Shown piece after piece: positions 33,820-45,702 of a stretch of 64,000 nt of DNA (position 1 is its first letter; every line of letters starts with the position of its first letter). The translations under genes and the position numbers were made by a program. The stretch spans positions 88,816,740 through 88,880,739 of the forward strand of contig NC_089491.1 in assembly GCF_036850765.1 (NCBI RefSeq). Direction: 5' to 3'. This DNA comes from Saccopteryx bilineata (lineage: Eukaryota > Chordata > Mammalia > Chiroptera > Emballonuridae). Under the pieces are notes generated by a model. It saw nothing but the letters and a program-made list of their open reading frames with translations, had not been told where the DNA came from and made no database searches.

Positions 33820-34062
33820 ACGTTCCATTTCTTGACTGCAGTATAATTAAACTACTTTAGGTAAGTTATTATACTCATTTGTTACATACAGAGTAATATT
33901 TTGCTTTGACTATACCATAAGATTCTCGCCATTTAACTGCAATCAACCATTAAAAGAAAAGAAAAAAAAACTTGTTCACATAAAGTACAGACTTACTGCT
34001 ATGAAAAAAAAAGGTATCTGGAGAATCTGTCAAGAGTAATATTGAACAATGTATTTTAAGTA

Positions 34063-35652
34063 CCATATTTCCCCATGTGTATGACATATCCTTTTCCAAA
34101 AAATTTGGAGTCTAAAAGCTGGGTGCATCTTATACAGTGGTTGTAAATTTTTTTACTTGCATTTCCCTCTTTTCTGTGCTTGTTTTTGTGCTTATTGTTG
34201 TAGATATTTTACTTGCATTTCCCACTTTTCTTATTTGTTGTCTTTGTGCTCATTGTTTCGCATTTGATACTGGTATATTATGGTAGGTTACATTTTTGCT
34301 ACGTTCTACCCAGAAATGGCTCAGAAAAGATTTTCATACAGTGCTGAAAGTGAATGGAAATCATGCTCCTGAACTTAATTTTGGTCCTCCTCCAATTGAG
34401 AAATCAATCTGAGACTGGCTACAGGAAGAAGAAACCCTGCTGAAAACACCACAGCAGAAGAAGGCCATGAGAAGCAAGTCAGCAAAACAGCCTGATGTAG
34501 AGAGGGAATTGAAGATAAGAATTGAAGAGCAAAGGGCAATTGGGATACCTGTGTCCCCAAAGATGGTTCAGCATGAGGCAGGAAGAATTGCTGATAAAAA
34601 AGAAGTTACTGATTTCAAAGGAGGACACAAGTGGTTCTTCAGGTTCATGAAACAAAATGGACTAAGCATGCGTACATGCACCAGCCTTGCCCAAAAGATG
34701 CCTGAAAGCTATGAGTAGAAAGTCCTTGAATTTCATCATTTTGTCATTCAATGTCAGAAGATGCATCAGTTTGAGTTGGGATGGATTGCAAATATGGACG
34801 AAGTCCCCCTTCAATTTGATGTCCCAAGTAACAGAACTGTTGATAAGAAGGGGGTGAAAACAGTAACTGTGAAGACCAACAGACATGAAAGGAGACACTA
34901 TACAGTTGTTCTAGCTTGTTGTGCCGATAGAACCAAGCTGCCTCCTATGCTGATTTTCAAACACAAAACAATACTAAAAGAAGACATTCATTGAGGATTG
35001 TCCATGTTCATGACAAGGGTTGGATGAATCAAGATGGGATAAAGATATGGTTTTAGAAAGTTTGGAGAAGGAGACCAGGTTGTCTCTTACACAAACTTAC
35101 CCTATTGGTGCTTGATCCATCAGGGCACACATAACAAAAAACACAAAGAAGATTGCTGCAGAGAAAAAACCAAAACTTGCCGTCATACCTGGAGGCTTGA
35201 CATCCCAGCTCCAACCACTTGATGTCAGCATTAACAAACTCTTCAAAGCTGCCATGAGAGATAAATGGAACCAATGGATGAAGTCTTCTGGGGACAATTT
35301 GACATCAGCAGGAAGAGTGAAAAAACCAACTATAGGAGAACTTTGTACCTGGGTGAAAAGATCCTGGGATAATATCAAGATTGAGATAGTTGTCAAGTCA
35401 TTTAAGAAGTGTGGCATTTCAAATGCCATAGGTGGAACTGAGGATGAGGCAATATATGAAGACAGTGATTCATCATCAGACAGATGAGGACAAGCTAATG
35501 GATGGGAGTTTTGACAATGATGTATGAATTTTATGATGAAAAAAACTTGAGTACAATAACTTTACATAGTACATTTTTTTTTCAAATTTCAGGCCCCAAA
35601 ATTAAGGGGCGTCTTATACATGGAAAGTGTCTTATACATGAGGAAATACAGG
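34063..35652 (+). mobile_element. Pogo-type DNA transposon (POGK-like), 1590 bp
   Basis: Ends CCATATTTCCCCATGTGTAT (left) and, on the other strand, CCTGTATTTCCTCATGTATA (right) are inverted repeats. TA lies directly outside both (34061-34062 and 35653-35654), the target of the Tc1/mariner/pogo superfamily. The interior is occupied by one broken transposase gene (next entry). Length and layout fit a nearly complete former autonomous copy. Confidence 0.85.
34316..35487 (+). pseudogene. Pogo/POGK-like transposase, inactivated
   Basis: The gene starts ATGGCTCAGAAAAGATTTTC at 34316 and the C-terminus DSDSSSDR ends at 35487. Visible in order are an N-terminal helix-turn-helix region with PPPIEKSI-like text, a CENP-B-type DNA-binding segment (ISVSPKMVQHEA-like, then FKGGHKWFFRFMKQNGLSMRT), and the DDE/DDD core with NMDEVPLQFDVPSN, VLACCADRTKLPPMLIFK, a VLD block near 35109 and LTSQLQPLDVSINKLFK. 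The first and third Asp are recognisable. Stops near 34420, at 34716-34718 and at 34992, plus frameshifts around 34995-35197, kill it. Relatives include the domesticated vertebrate gene POGK and Tigger elements, but this copy is a transposon, not that gene. Confidence 0.82.
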
Positions 35653-35654
35653 TA

Positions 35655-37039
35655 AATGCACCACTTACCCCTGCCAAGCTAAAAGCCTGTTATCCTTAAT
35701 AATATTTCTCATTGGTTTATACCTTTAAAATGTCAAACACAGCCCACTTCTTCTCTGGGGCTAATTTCAGCTTTCAGTGATAAACATATCTTATGCTTCA
35801 AATGACATTAAGTGGTCATCTACCACAGAATACACAGGTCCATTTTCTTTATTCTATTGTTTCAGCAAACAGAAATAACATATTTTCCAGCAAACAAAGA
35901 GCGTGACTGCAACTAGGACTCAAATCAAATATGAAGGGATATAACAGATATTTTCAAATAGTTGCCTGAAGATGATGACTCATTTAAAGAATTTGTCTAG
36001 CCTTCTTACACCAAAACAACTTTTTCCTATATTTTACAAAACTTCTTTGCAGATGATTGCACTTGCAGATTTATATTTATCATTAGAAACATCAATTATA
36101 TTGTAGTGTCAACAAAACTCCTGACATGATACTAGTGTCTCTGCACTAAACAACCTCCAAGGACCGCAGAACTCTGGCTCTTTCACTGCAAGCTGTCACT
36201 GCTCCCTACTGGGGGGGGGGGAGGCTTTCTCTCTCTGCATGTCTTCCAGCACTTCCTTCCACTGCTCCAGCATTCTAGGAACTTAAAGAATCAGCAACCA
36301 CAGTTAATACTGGTCTAAGATATTAACACTTTGTAAATTCTTGATTATATGTACTAGGTCTTGATAGCATGAAGATATTAACGTATGGCTTTAATATTTG
36401 TGAAGGTGCTTTTCTTCCATTGTTTGGTTTTTGCTTTTTTATTCCTTATACTCTTTACAACACTGAATATCTCATATGTGCAGATGCGTGTATGCTCACA
36501 CATGTATGTATTGTTAATTTATCAATAGATTAGTATTAGAGAAAGAGGGAATAGGTTACATCTAGATAGTGGGATTCTTCTTTATATTCTCTTCTTTTGT
36601 CCAAGTTACTTTCAATAAACCTATAATACTTCTATTGAGAAATAAGAAATTAGAAAGAAAAGCTTTTTTTAAAAAAAAAAACTAAATCACTAATCATCTA
36701 GCGTTCATGTACTTCTGATACTTTAAAAGAAGTTGTGAGAGATAAGAAGAGGAGAATTCATATTTTAGTAGTATATGCAGTGAAATCATTATGGGGAATA
36801 AGGAAAGGAAGTGGTATGACAAAAACTCTAATCTTTTCTCACAATAAATAATACTAATTCAAAAATAAAATTTTAAAAGTCATATAAAATAAATATTCAA
36901 TTTGTTAGTATTTTTAATTACATCTATAGTAGTCCATCCATTCAGAAATTCTGTTTCTCTGGTTCACTGTGATTATAAAATTCTCAACTATCTATACTAA
37001 AAATAAAACAATGTTTAAACAAAGGTTTTACTCATTTTT
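35655..37039. other. Non-coding interval with a possible old L1 end
   Basis: A G run sits at 36211-36220. Positions about 36540-36660 resemble an L1M 3' end (TTCTTTATATTCTCTTC, then CAATAAACCTATAATACTTC). Nothing else is recognised. Confidence 0.4.
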
Positions 37040-37236
37040 CAAAATAAATTTTATTTAGAAAAATAAATTTAAAGGGGTGACATTGATCAATAATAAGAGT
37101 GCTTACATTTAAGGTGAATATCTCTATAGCATTCGAGTTGTTGATTGTGTTGCATGACCATCACCCAAAGTCGAATCATTTTCCATCACTGTGTGTTTGT
37201 CCCACTTTATACCCCTACCCCCAAAGGTTGCTTTAT
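37040..37236 (-). mobile_element. L1 3'UTR fragment
   Basis: Read on the plus strand GGGGTGACATTGATCAATAA ... GACCATCACCCAAAGTC is the reverse of an L1 3'UTR (compare 44075-44170). It is 5'-truncated within the 3'UTR. Confidence 0.75.
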
Positions 37237-37416
37237 TGACATTAAAAAATTAAGTGTATAAGTTGAGAATATAATAAAGAATTTAAAAAAAACCTTTAAT
37301 CTCAAATAAGAATCAGTTAAGAAAGTACAAGACAGAAAAAGGGCAGAAGAGCAAAGGAAAAATTAAATAATGAGGTGGAAGAAAAAGGAAATAAAAGATG
37401 ACCAAAAAGATTTATT

Positions 37417-37432
37417 AAAAACATTGGTCAGG
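37417..37432. repeat. Target site duplication (left) of the retrotransposed ERV
   Basis: AAAAACATTGGTCAGG, identical to 39803-39818. It is preceded by TTATT, giving TT/AAAAA at the nick, the L1 endonuclease preference. Confidence 0.9.
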
Positions 37433-37581
37433 GCGACTTCCCTGGCCTTCATCTTTCCTCGGGGCCAGAGAACCTCGCCAGCGGGATGCGTGCTCTGTAC
37501 TCAATAAAGCCTTTTGTTATTCCACACTTGGTGGCTCTGGCCCCTTCCTTCCTTCTCAGTGGGGAAAAATACCTTACATTT
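37433..37581 (+). other. 5' R-U5 of the ERV copy
   Basis: R covers about 37433-37525 and contains AATAAA at 37502-37507. U5 continues through a CT-rich part to the primer binding site. There is no U3 or TATA box in front of it, because the sequence begins at the inferred transcription start. Confidence 0.85.
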
Positions 37582-37599
37582 TGGTGCCGAAACCCGGGA
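37582..37599 (+). other. Primer binding site complementary to tRNA-Phe
   Basis: TGGTGCCGAAACCCGGGA is the exact complement of the 3' 18 bases of mammalian tRNA-Phe including CCA, as in HERV-F-type elements. A GGTAAGT splice-donor-like site follows at 37693-37699. Confidence 0.85.
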
Positions 37600-38726
37600 G
37601 GAGTTAGAAGTCCGCAAGGACCGCTTCTCTCCCCGCCCCCTCCGAGAAAGAACCAGGATCTCCAACCTTCCACCCACTTTGGCACATGGTGCGGTAAGTC
37701 CCCTGCCTCCAGCCTTCCTCTCAGTTCTTTCCGCTGAGACTCCCTGTCCGAAACCGTAGCTACGTCAGGGAAGTCTTTCCGTTCCGAGTGAGTGTGTGCT
37801 TGCGGGGACATCCCAAGCATATCCACTTTACCTTTTCCATCCGTGGCCAGACCTTGAGTTTTAGGACACTAATACTCAAATCTGACTACTCCAAGGACTG
37901 AGGGCGGCTGTGGGGGCACAGGAATCTCCCTCCATAAAGAAGAAACTGTTCTTCTCTGCTGTGGCCAGGCCACAGAACCCACTGAATTAGCCTCCTAAAG
38001 GGACTTTCGGTTTTAACACCCTCACCAATTTATCGCCAAAAAAGCTGGGAACTGATTGGAGATCTCTTACATACACGGCTTCTAATTATTTGCACACCTG
38101 TCCTTAATCTCTGTGTCGCCTGTTCCACCGTGCAGGCCTTTTTCTGGCCAGAGAAACCTCACCTAAAACCTCCACTCCTAATCTTTCCTTCTCCGTGGAC
38201 TTCCAACTCTCTTTTTCTCCTGCATGACCCCCAGGGTTGCCTCTCTCTCGGGACTTTTCTCTGGTCCCTCTGTGGACCTCTTTTGTGCTCGGGTCTCTTC
38301 CCTCTAAAAGCTCCCTCCTGTCCTTTTGCAAAAACCTGTTTCTTATTCACCACTACCATTCTCTCTTTCTCCTCCCCTGCTGTCCAGGGGTCCTTCCCTT
38401 CTCCACTGTGTTCTTAAACCCTTCCTCCGCCGGGCCATTCTCAGCCTGGCATTGGCTCTTACACCGATTTTCAGGATATCCAACCCCAATTTTCTTGCAG
38501 GAAGTTCTGGCCCTGTCCTGCCTTTGGCTCCACTATTTCCTGTGGGATCTGGGTGCCGGGCTCCTCACGAGCCCCCCTCCTCTTATTCTCAACCCTCCAA
38601 AATCCCTATCCTGGACCTGTGAACACAGCATTTAAAGTTTTTAACGGTCCCAACTAGTAGAAACAGGCCAAGGCTGTTTGCCAGGCCTGCATGCAGCAGA
38701 AGGTAACGTTCTAAACCCCAACTCTT

Positions 38727-39360
38727 GTGGCAACCCTGAGACCAGCAGAGCCACCAGCAGCTTGCTTTAAGTGTGGCAAGCAGGACCACTGGTCCCAGCA
38801 GGGCCCCTGCTGGCAGCTGCCCACTGAGCCCTGCCCTGACTGCAAGCAGCCCGGTCATTGGCAGAGTGATTCCCCCTTTGGGCAACAGGTTTTCCTCAGT
38901 GCCTCTATACGGAGGACAAGCTGCCCAAATGGGAAGGCCAATCCAGCCAGGTGGGCACATCGCTTGAACTCCTAGGACATGGCCTGGACTCGGAGAACCC
39001 AGGGTATGCTGCAACGAGTGGGTAAGTCCATCTCATTTCTTGTGGACATGGGGGCTACCTTCTCTGTTTTGCCATCACACTCTGGACCTCTAATATCCTC
39101 ACAGGTCTCGGTTATGGGAATGGATGGGACCCTCTTCCTTTCCCCTTTTTATGCCACTCCTGGCATGCAGTTTTGCCTCAAGCTTGCCTCCTTACAGGAC
39201 CACTGGCAGTCGGAACCACTGGACTCCATTCATCTCCAGGTCACCAAAAGGCTGGACCCTACAAATTCCCCTATTACTCCTCCTTTTTTTAAGAATCCTT
39301 ACAGGACTGCATCCACGAAGTTTCTCAACTCACAGCCACACAGATGTTCCTCCTGACACC
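38727..39360 (+). pseudogene. ERV nucleocapsid and protease remnant
   Basis: Positions 38763-38880 contain two retroviral nucleocapsid zinc knuckles. The first has Cys, Cys, His and Cys with wider spacing than usual. The second, CPDCKQPGHW, has lost its last Cys. A frame change precedes 39020-39110, where LVDMGATFSVL marks an aspartic protease whose active-site DTG has become DMG. Gag upstream (37700-38700) survives only as short frames. Class I (gamma-like) affiliation fits the tRNA-Phe primer site. Confidence 0.78.
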
Positions 39361-39471
39361 CCTCAAAACCACCACCTTCTGATCTCCCCCTCCCCACGAT
39401 GCCCCTAATCAGCAGGAAGTAGCCAGATGAATAAACGGCACCCCTTTTCTATTTAACACAAAAAGTCAGAA

Positions 39472-39780
39472 TGTAAGGTCAGTAGATAATGGGGGATGGT
39501 CACATGGGGAACCCAGACCCGCGAACTTTGGCTAGGACCGCCCACAACCAAGCGCGCCAAAAGAAGCTTCGCAGGAACCCTTTGGAAAAAAGTGACCGTC
39601 TGCCAGCCAGTGAGATTTCACCATGTCATATTAGCCCAACTTCCCTAGAGGGACCCTTTAAATATCTCCCACGCGGTTTAATCCTTGCGACTTCCCTGGC
39701 CTCCATCTTTCCTCGGGGCCAGAGAACCTCACCGGGCGGGATGCGTGCTCTGTACTCAATAAAGCCTTTTGTTGTTCCAC
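39472..39780 (+). other. 3' U3-R of the ERV copy
   Basis: The LTR probably starts at TGTAAGG (39472). U3 has a TTTAAATA box at 39657-39664, about 30 bases before GCGACTTCCC at 39687, the same bases at which the 5' copy begins, which fixes the start of R. AATAAA lies at 39758-39763 and the A-rich tail starts 17 bases later. U5 is absent. Confidence 0.82.
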
Positions 39781-39802
39781 AAAACAAAAAACAAAAACAA
39801 AA

Positions 39803-39818
39803 AAAAACATTGGTCAGG
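39803..39818. repeat. Target site duplication (right) of the retrotransposed ERV
   Basis: Identical to 37417-37432 and located just after the A-rich tail. Confidence 0.9.
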
Positions 39819-40021
39819 CAGGTCTGGTTCAAAGTTTACACATCAACCAAACTAATGTGGGAAGCTCCACCTCTCAGTCTCGTATCCATTTGTTAGTTCC
39901 ATAAGATCATAAATATAAACCTCATTTCCTACCAATTAAAACTTTATTTTTTGATAATACCTAGTTAATAAAGGCAAATAATTTCAAACTAATTCACAAT
40001 AAAATGTGCTTACAATTGAGA

Positions 40022-41780
40022 GCTCACTGAATTTCTACATACTAACAATGAAATATAAGAATAGAAGAAAATCCCATTTACAATAATAACAAAAAGGATA
40101 AAATATCTAGTAATAGACTTAACAAAGGAAGAGAAGGACCTGTACAATGAAAACTACTAGACATTATTGAAAGAAATTGAAGACACAAAGAAATGAAAAG
40201 ATATTACGTGTTCATGAATTCGAAAAATTAAATATGGTTAAACGGATTATATTACCTCAAGCAATATATAGGTTTCATACAATCTCCATGAAAATCCCAG
40301 TGGCCTTCTCAAAGAAATAGAACAACAACAAAAAAAACCCCTCAAATTTGAATGGAACCACAAAATACCCCGAGTAAGCCAAACAATGCTGGGGGGGGGG
40401 GGGGAGAACAACAAAGAAAAAAAAGCCAGAATGTGTTATTGGCAGAAAAACAGACACATGGATCAATGGAACAGAATTGAGAGTCCATAAATAAACCCAC
40501 TCATATATAGGCAACTAATTTTTGACAAAGGAGCTAAAAACACATAATAGAGAAAGAAAAACATCTACAATAAATGATGCTGGAAAACCACACGCAGAAG
40601 AATAAAACTAGATGGCTATCTGACACTTTACACAAAAATTAACTTAAACTGGATTAACAACTTGAATGTAAGACATGAAACAATAAAAATATATAGACCA
40701 AAACATTGACACCAAACTTACGGACCATGTTCTCAAAGAGATTTTTGTAAACTTGACCCCAGAGGTAAGGGAAATAAAAGCAAAAATAAATGAATGGGAC
40801 CGTGTCAACTAAAAAGCTTCTGCAGAGCAAAAGACATCATAATTTGTATACAGTAACTCCAATTAAGGAGCTAATACCCAAAATATATGAAGAACTCATA
40901 CAACACAACAAAACAAAAATCCTATTAAAAGATGGGCAGAGGATCTGAAAATACACTTTTCCAAGAAAGATACTGGTGGCCAGTAGATATATAAAAAGAA
41001 GCTCAACATCATTTGTTATAAGGAAAAAGCAAATCCAAACCTCAGTGAGATGGCTTCTCACATGTGTTAGAATGGCTAGTATCACTAAGACAAGAAATAA
41101 CAAGGGTCAGAGAGGAGGTAGAGGAAAGAGAACATTCAGGAACTGCTGGTGGAAGTGTAAACTGGTACGGCTTGTTTCCTATGGAAAACAGTATGAAAAT
41201 TCTTCAAAAAATTAATAGAGATACTACATGACTCAGCAATTCCTCCTCTGGGTATCTACCCCCAAATTTTGAAAACACTTATGTAAAGATACATATACCC
41301 TCTATGTTCATTGCAGCATTATTCACAATAGCCAAGACATAGAAACAACTTAGTGTCCTTCAAAAGATGGTTGGATAGAAAAGATGTGGTGCGCGCACAC
41401 ACACACATGATGGAACACAACTGAATCATAACAAAAGATAAAATATTGCCATTTGCTACAATATGGATGGATCTTTAGAGCATCAGTCTAGTGAAATAAG
41501 TCAGACAGAAAAGGGCAAGAACAATATAATGTCATTCATATATGGGATATAAAACAAAAAAAAAACCTATAAATAGACAGCAGAATAGTGGTTACCAGAG
41601 GAGCTGAGGGAGTGGGGGAAAGATGAGAAGGATAAAGAGGGTCAAATATATGGTGACGAGAAAAGACTAGGTAGACTATGGGTCGTGAGCACACAATGGA
41701 ATATACAGATGTTGAACACCTGAAACTTATAAAATGTGATTAACCAATGTTAACTCAATAAATTTAATTTTAAAAAAGAT
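40022..41780 (+). mobile_element. Old L1, 5'-truncated
   Basis: Starts in ORF2 (TTTCTACATACTAACAATGA) and runs through the C-terminal region (AGACTAGTGAAATAAGTCAGA area at 41490) to a 3'UTR with GTGGTTACCAGAGG and the end TTAACCAATGTTAACTCAATAA. Many indels, a G run at 40391-40403 and a short CA run at 41397-41407 mark its age. The frames at 40837-41215 are decayed ORF2. Confidence 0.88.
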
Positions 41781-42782
41781 TGACAATGCACACTGTTTAA
41801 ATATTTGAGGAAGAACTGGAATTTAAAGACTCCTGAATTCCAAATTAACATACATAATAAAGGTTCATTTTAAGATTCAAAAACTATCAACAAAATGCCT
41901 ATACTTCACTGACGGCTAGTATGCATTTTTAAAAATATCAATTAAAATTAATACATAAATGGAACTATGAAAACCAGGTTTGAGAGTTGCCATATGTTGA
42001 CATAATCATGTTCTCCATAACCAGAAAGAATTGATTCATTTATTCAACATGAAAAACTGTAAGTTATTTAAGACTGATTTTTGCCATAGGCTAAAATTCA
42101 AATTAACTCCTAAAAAGGAGTGGAGATTTCTGTGGGAAAAGATGGTATCTTAAAGTATATTTAAAAAAGAATAACCAAATATATGGATATGTATTTAAGA
42201 AACAAACAGGGACGATTAGTTGTCCTCTACAGTTTCCTACCCCTGTTGTATTGAGTCTTTGGCTTTTTCTCTTATGACTACAAAAGCAGTATGATTAACT
42301 AGCATGCCACAAAAACCTTTTTGCAGGCTTCGGAAGGCATGAGCATTTCATTTACATTTTAAATGTGAATGGCAAGAACTATAAAACATAAAACTAGATC
42401 TAACAAATACAATGTGTTAGCATTTAAATTTGGCTATAAATAAGGTAAACATAATAAACACTTTTTTTTATATACTGTGGATTTGTTATAGAAATAACCA
42501 CGAAAAAACCAAAGGACTTCATAATCTGATTTTAATTTGATATCTTAGTGTTTTTGATATTATATTCTCCTCTTCCATGCTTACTAATAGAAAAATCCCA
42601 CAAGCCATAACACAGGTGTTCAATACCAAAACAATTGTTTTATAACTATCAATTATATCAAGCTATCTTTTTCACTTAAGGACTGAGGGAAAAACTTTAG
42701 GTGGGAGTATGTACTGATACATTCTGAATCTCATTTCAGGCAGAAGTTTGTGACCATATTATAACAGACTGATAAACATGAT
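41781..42782. other. Non-coding interval, nothing recognised
   Basis: AT-rich, with no repeat family or gene recognised. Confidence 0.4.
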
Positions 42783-42795
42783 AAGAAATCATACC

Positions 42796-43121
42796 AGCCT
42801 GACCAAACGGTGGTGCAGTGGATAGAGCGTCAGACTGGGACGCGGAGGACCCAGGTTGGATACCCCAAGGCTCATCTGGTTTGAGCAAAGCTCACCAGCT
42901 TGGACTCAAGGTCACTGGCTTGAGCAAGGGGTTAGTCTGCTGAAGGCCCATGGTCAAGGCACATATGAGAAAGCAATCAATGAACAACTAAGGTGTCGCA
43001 ACAAAAACTGGGGAATGATGCTTCTCATCTCTCTCTGTTCCTGTCTGTCTGTCCCTATCTATCCCTCTCTCTGATTCTCTCTCTCTCTCTGTAAAAAAAA
43101 AAAAAAAAAGAAAGAAAGAAA
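42796..43121 (+). mobile_element. Type 2 SINE
   Basis: Head GTGGTGCAGTGGATAGAG at 42811, about two internal units, then CATATGAGAAAGCAATCAAT and a CT-rich tail with A/AAAG run. AGAAATCATACCA and AGAAGTCATACCA flank it. Confidence 0.91.
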
Positions 43122-43615
43122 AAGAAGTCATACCAAATTTCCATTAGCATGGTGATTTTAAATATTACACTAAAGAATCTTATTAAAATTTCTACATCAA
43201 ATATATTTAGAGGGGGAAAAAAAAATTTACCTACCAAAACCTATAGGTAGTCCTCTTTTTGAGAAAATACATCCCAGACAGAGAAGATATACTAAAAGAG
43301 AAGAGTAATAAATAAATATAAATTGTTCAAAGAAAAAAACTATCTTTTAAAACTTCCAAGAAGTTTTAAATTAACATTAAAATACTGGTCTTTTGAGTCT
43401 CTTTTTTATATAAATGAGTTTTAATCTTAATAGAATTTTTAAAAAGTATTTAAGTTGACATTGCCTAATATAAGAATATACCTAGTGAAACTAAATTCCT
43501 TTGCTGTTAAGGAGCAGAGTTAACTTGTTTTACTTTTAGGCTAACAACTGTTTCTACCAAGTATGATAAAGAGGATTTAGTTTTAAAATTAAAAAAAAAA
43601 ACTTAAAAAAACTTA
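43122..43615. other. Non-coding interval, nothing recognised
   Basis: AT-rich, with no features seen. Confidence 0.4.
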
Positions 43616-43628
43616 AGAAAGACTTGTC

Positions 43629-43848
43629 GCCTGACCTGTGGTGGCGCAGTGGATAAAGCATCAACCTGGAAATGCTGAGGTCGCCGGTTCAAAAACCCTG
43701 GGCTTGCCTGGTCAAGGCACATATGGGAGTTGATGCTTCCTGCTCCTCCCCACCTTCTCTGTCTCTCTCTCCTCTCTCTCTCCCTCTCTGTCTCTCTCTC
43801 CCCCTTTCTCTCTCCTCTCTAAAATGAATAAATTAAAAAAAAAAAAAA
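43629..43848 (+). mobile_element. Type 2 SINE, short form, little diverged
   Basis: Close to the VES form I recall: GTGGTGGCGCAGTGGATAAAG, CGCCGGTTCAAAAACCCTGG, GTTGATGCTTCCTGCTCC. GAAAGACTTGTC flanks it at 43617-43628 and 43850-43861. Confidence 0.92.
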
Positions 43849-44049
43849 AAGAAAGACTTGTCATAGGTAACAAATTTTAAGAATACTTTGTAAATAGTTC
43901 AGTAGGATATTTACATACAAATTAATTCTCCTTGATATAAAATACATTATTATTTGTATGTAATAAATAATGAATACATATAAAATATTTTAAAATGAAA
44001 ACATGTCAGAATCCTCGGAAGGTGGTAGTAGCAAAAGCAGATTTTTTTT

Positions 44050-44885
44050 TTTTAATTTTATTTTTTTTAATGGGGTGACATCAATAAATCAGGATACATA
44101 TATTCAAAGATAACAAGTCCAGGATATCTTGTCATTCAATTATGTTGCATACCCATCACCCAAAGTCAGATTGTCCTCTGTCACCTTCTATCTTGTTTTC
44201 TTTGTGCCCCTCCCCCTCCCCCTTTCCCTCTCCCATTCCCCCCTCCCCCCCGTAACCACCACACTCTTATCAATGTTTCTTAGTTTCACTTTTATGTCCC
44301 ACCTACGTATGGAATAATGCAGTTCCTGGTTTTTTCTGATTTACTTATTTCGCTTCGTATCATGTTATCAAGATCCCACCATTTTGCTGTAAATGTTCCG
44401 ATGTCATCATTTCTTATGGCTGAGTAGTATTCCATAGTGTATATGTGCCACATCTTCTTTATCCAGTCATCTATTGACGGGCTTTTTGGTTGTTTCCATG
44501 TCCTGGCCACTGTGAACAATGCTGCAATAAACATGGGGCTGCATGTGTCTTTACGTATCAATGTTTCTGAGTTTTTGGGGTATATACCCAGTAGAGGGAT
44601 TGCTGGGTCATAAGGTAGTTCTATTTTCAGTTTTTTGAGGAACCACCATACTTTCTTCCATAATGGTTGTACTACTTTACATTCCCATCAACAGTGTATG
44701 AGGGTTCCTTTTTCTCCACAGCCTCTCCAACATTTGCTATTACCTGTCTTGCTAATAATAGCTAACCGAACAGGTGTGAAGTGGTATCTCATTGCCGTTT
44801 TGATTTGCATTTCTCTAATAGCTAAAGAAGATGAGCATCTTTTCATATATCTGTTGGCCATTTGTATTTCTTCCTGGGAGAAGTG
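44050..44885 (-). mobile_element. Young 5'-truncated L1
   Basis: The poly(A) tail is the T run at about 44042-44053. The 3'UTR reads leftward to 44292, then ORF2 C-terminal sequence continues to about 44885. CAAAAGCAGATTTTTT occurs at 44032-44047 and again from 44887, a long duplication across the insertion. ORF2 frames here are comparatively intact. Confidence 0.9.
44292..44561 (-). pseudogene. L1 ORF2 C-terminal fragment
   Basis: 89 codons ending in YVGGT, closely similar to those ending at 1888 and 3829. A further ORF2 portion upstream on this strand is interrupted by a stop near 44562. It lacks the catalytic domains because of 5' truncation. Confidence 0.9.
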
Positions 44886-44899
44886 TCAAAAGCAGATTT

Positions 44900-45680
44900 T
44901 TTTAATCTCTCCAAATCCCTACATAAACCAGGAAGAGAAATAGTAAGAAAAACCAAAAATCATGGACAATGTAATATTTAAAATAAATCAAAGTACAGGT
45001 ATCCCCACAACCCCCAATTATAAGCATGTTAGAACACACCACCACCAAGTCAAGACCTTCATAAGATCAGCACTTCTGTGGGAGAAATCAAAGGGAAGCC
45101 AATTGGGCATCTAATAGACCTAATAATAGGAGAAACCCAAACTAAGTACAAATTATGGCAAGCCAATTTGAGACAACTGAAACCAGGAGGGGTTCTGCCT
45201 CAATAATAGCAGGTGAATGCAAGGTGTAAGACGGTCTGAAAAGAGATGGAACAGTCTAGCCTCAAATGACTCCTGAAACTGACCAGCCAGGGTTCTCTTC
45301 TAGTACAGAGTACCACATCAAGAAGAATGGTTATCAAATCAAAATGAACAGAATAGAGAAAATCAACAGGGTGGGAAGAGAAGGCCAGGTGAAATGGGGG
45401 TGGGTGGGAAGAATCAGGCAATCTCAGAATGGAAGCCACCATATTTTGCACATTAGAGAACAAAACAGACAAATGAACTTAAAGGTGGGAAAACCAAACT
45501 GAACCAGGTTCCTTTTATAAGGTGGGGAAAATGAGCTTCACATAAAAATGAGAAACAAAATATCAATGTCAAACCTATGCAATACTATTATAAATAAAAA
45601 AGAGAGACAGAATAAGGAGCAGAATAATGTCTCAACAGACAATAAAAATACACCAGAAAGACAGACCCACAGAACATATC
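44900..45680. other. Non-coding interval, nothing recognised
   Basis: No recognised element. Frames of 78-90 codons have no known domain. Confidence 0.4.
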
Positions 45681-45702
45681 AAAACTATTACTTTGTATTT
45701 TA

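Larger units (their letters stand above)
37433..39802 (+). mobile_element. Class I ERV copy with processed-mRNA structure
   Basis: The order is R-U5 (from 37433), primer binding site, leader, gag/protease remnants, U3-R, then an A-rich tail (39781-39802). The 5' U3 and the 3' U5 are absent, exactly as in viral mRNA rather than provirus. Flanking 16-bp duplications are identical. This is the hallmark of an L1-mobilised retroviral transcript, as known for human HERV-W pseudogenes. Pol and env are missing between the protease remnant and U3. The remaining frames are broken and cannot make virus. Confidence 0.87.

Noticed and set aside
34316..35487. Host POGK gene
   Set aside because: Inverted ends with TA on both sides and several stops and frameshifts show a transposon relic.
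37486..38635. Intact gag gene in the ERV
   Set aside because: Only overlapping frames of up to 132 codons in changing phases; no continuous gag.
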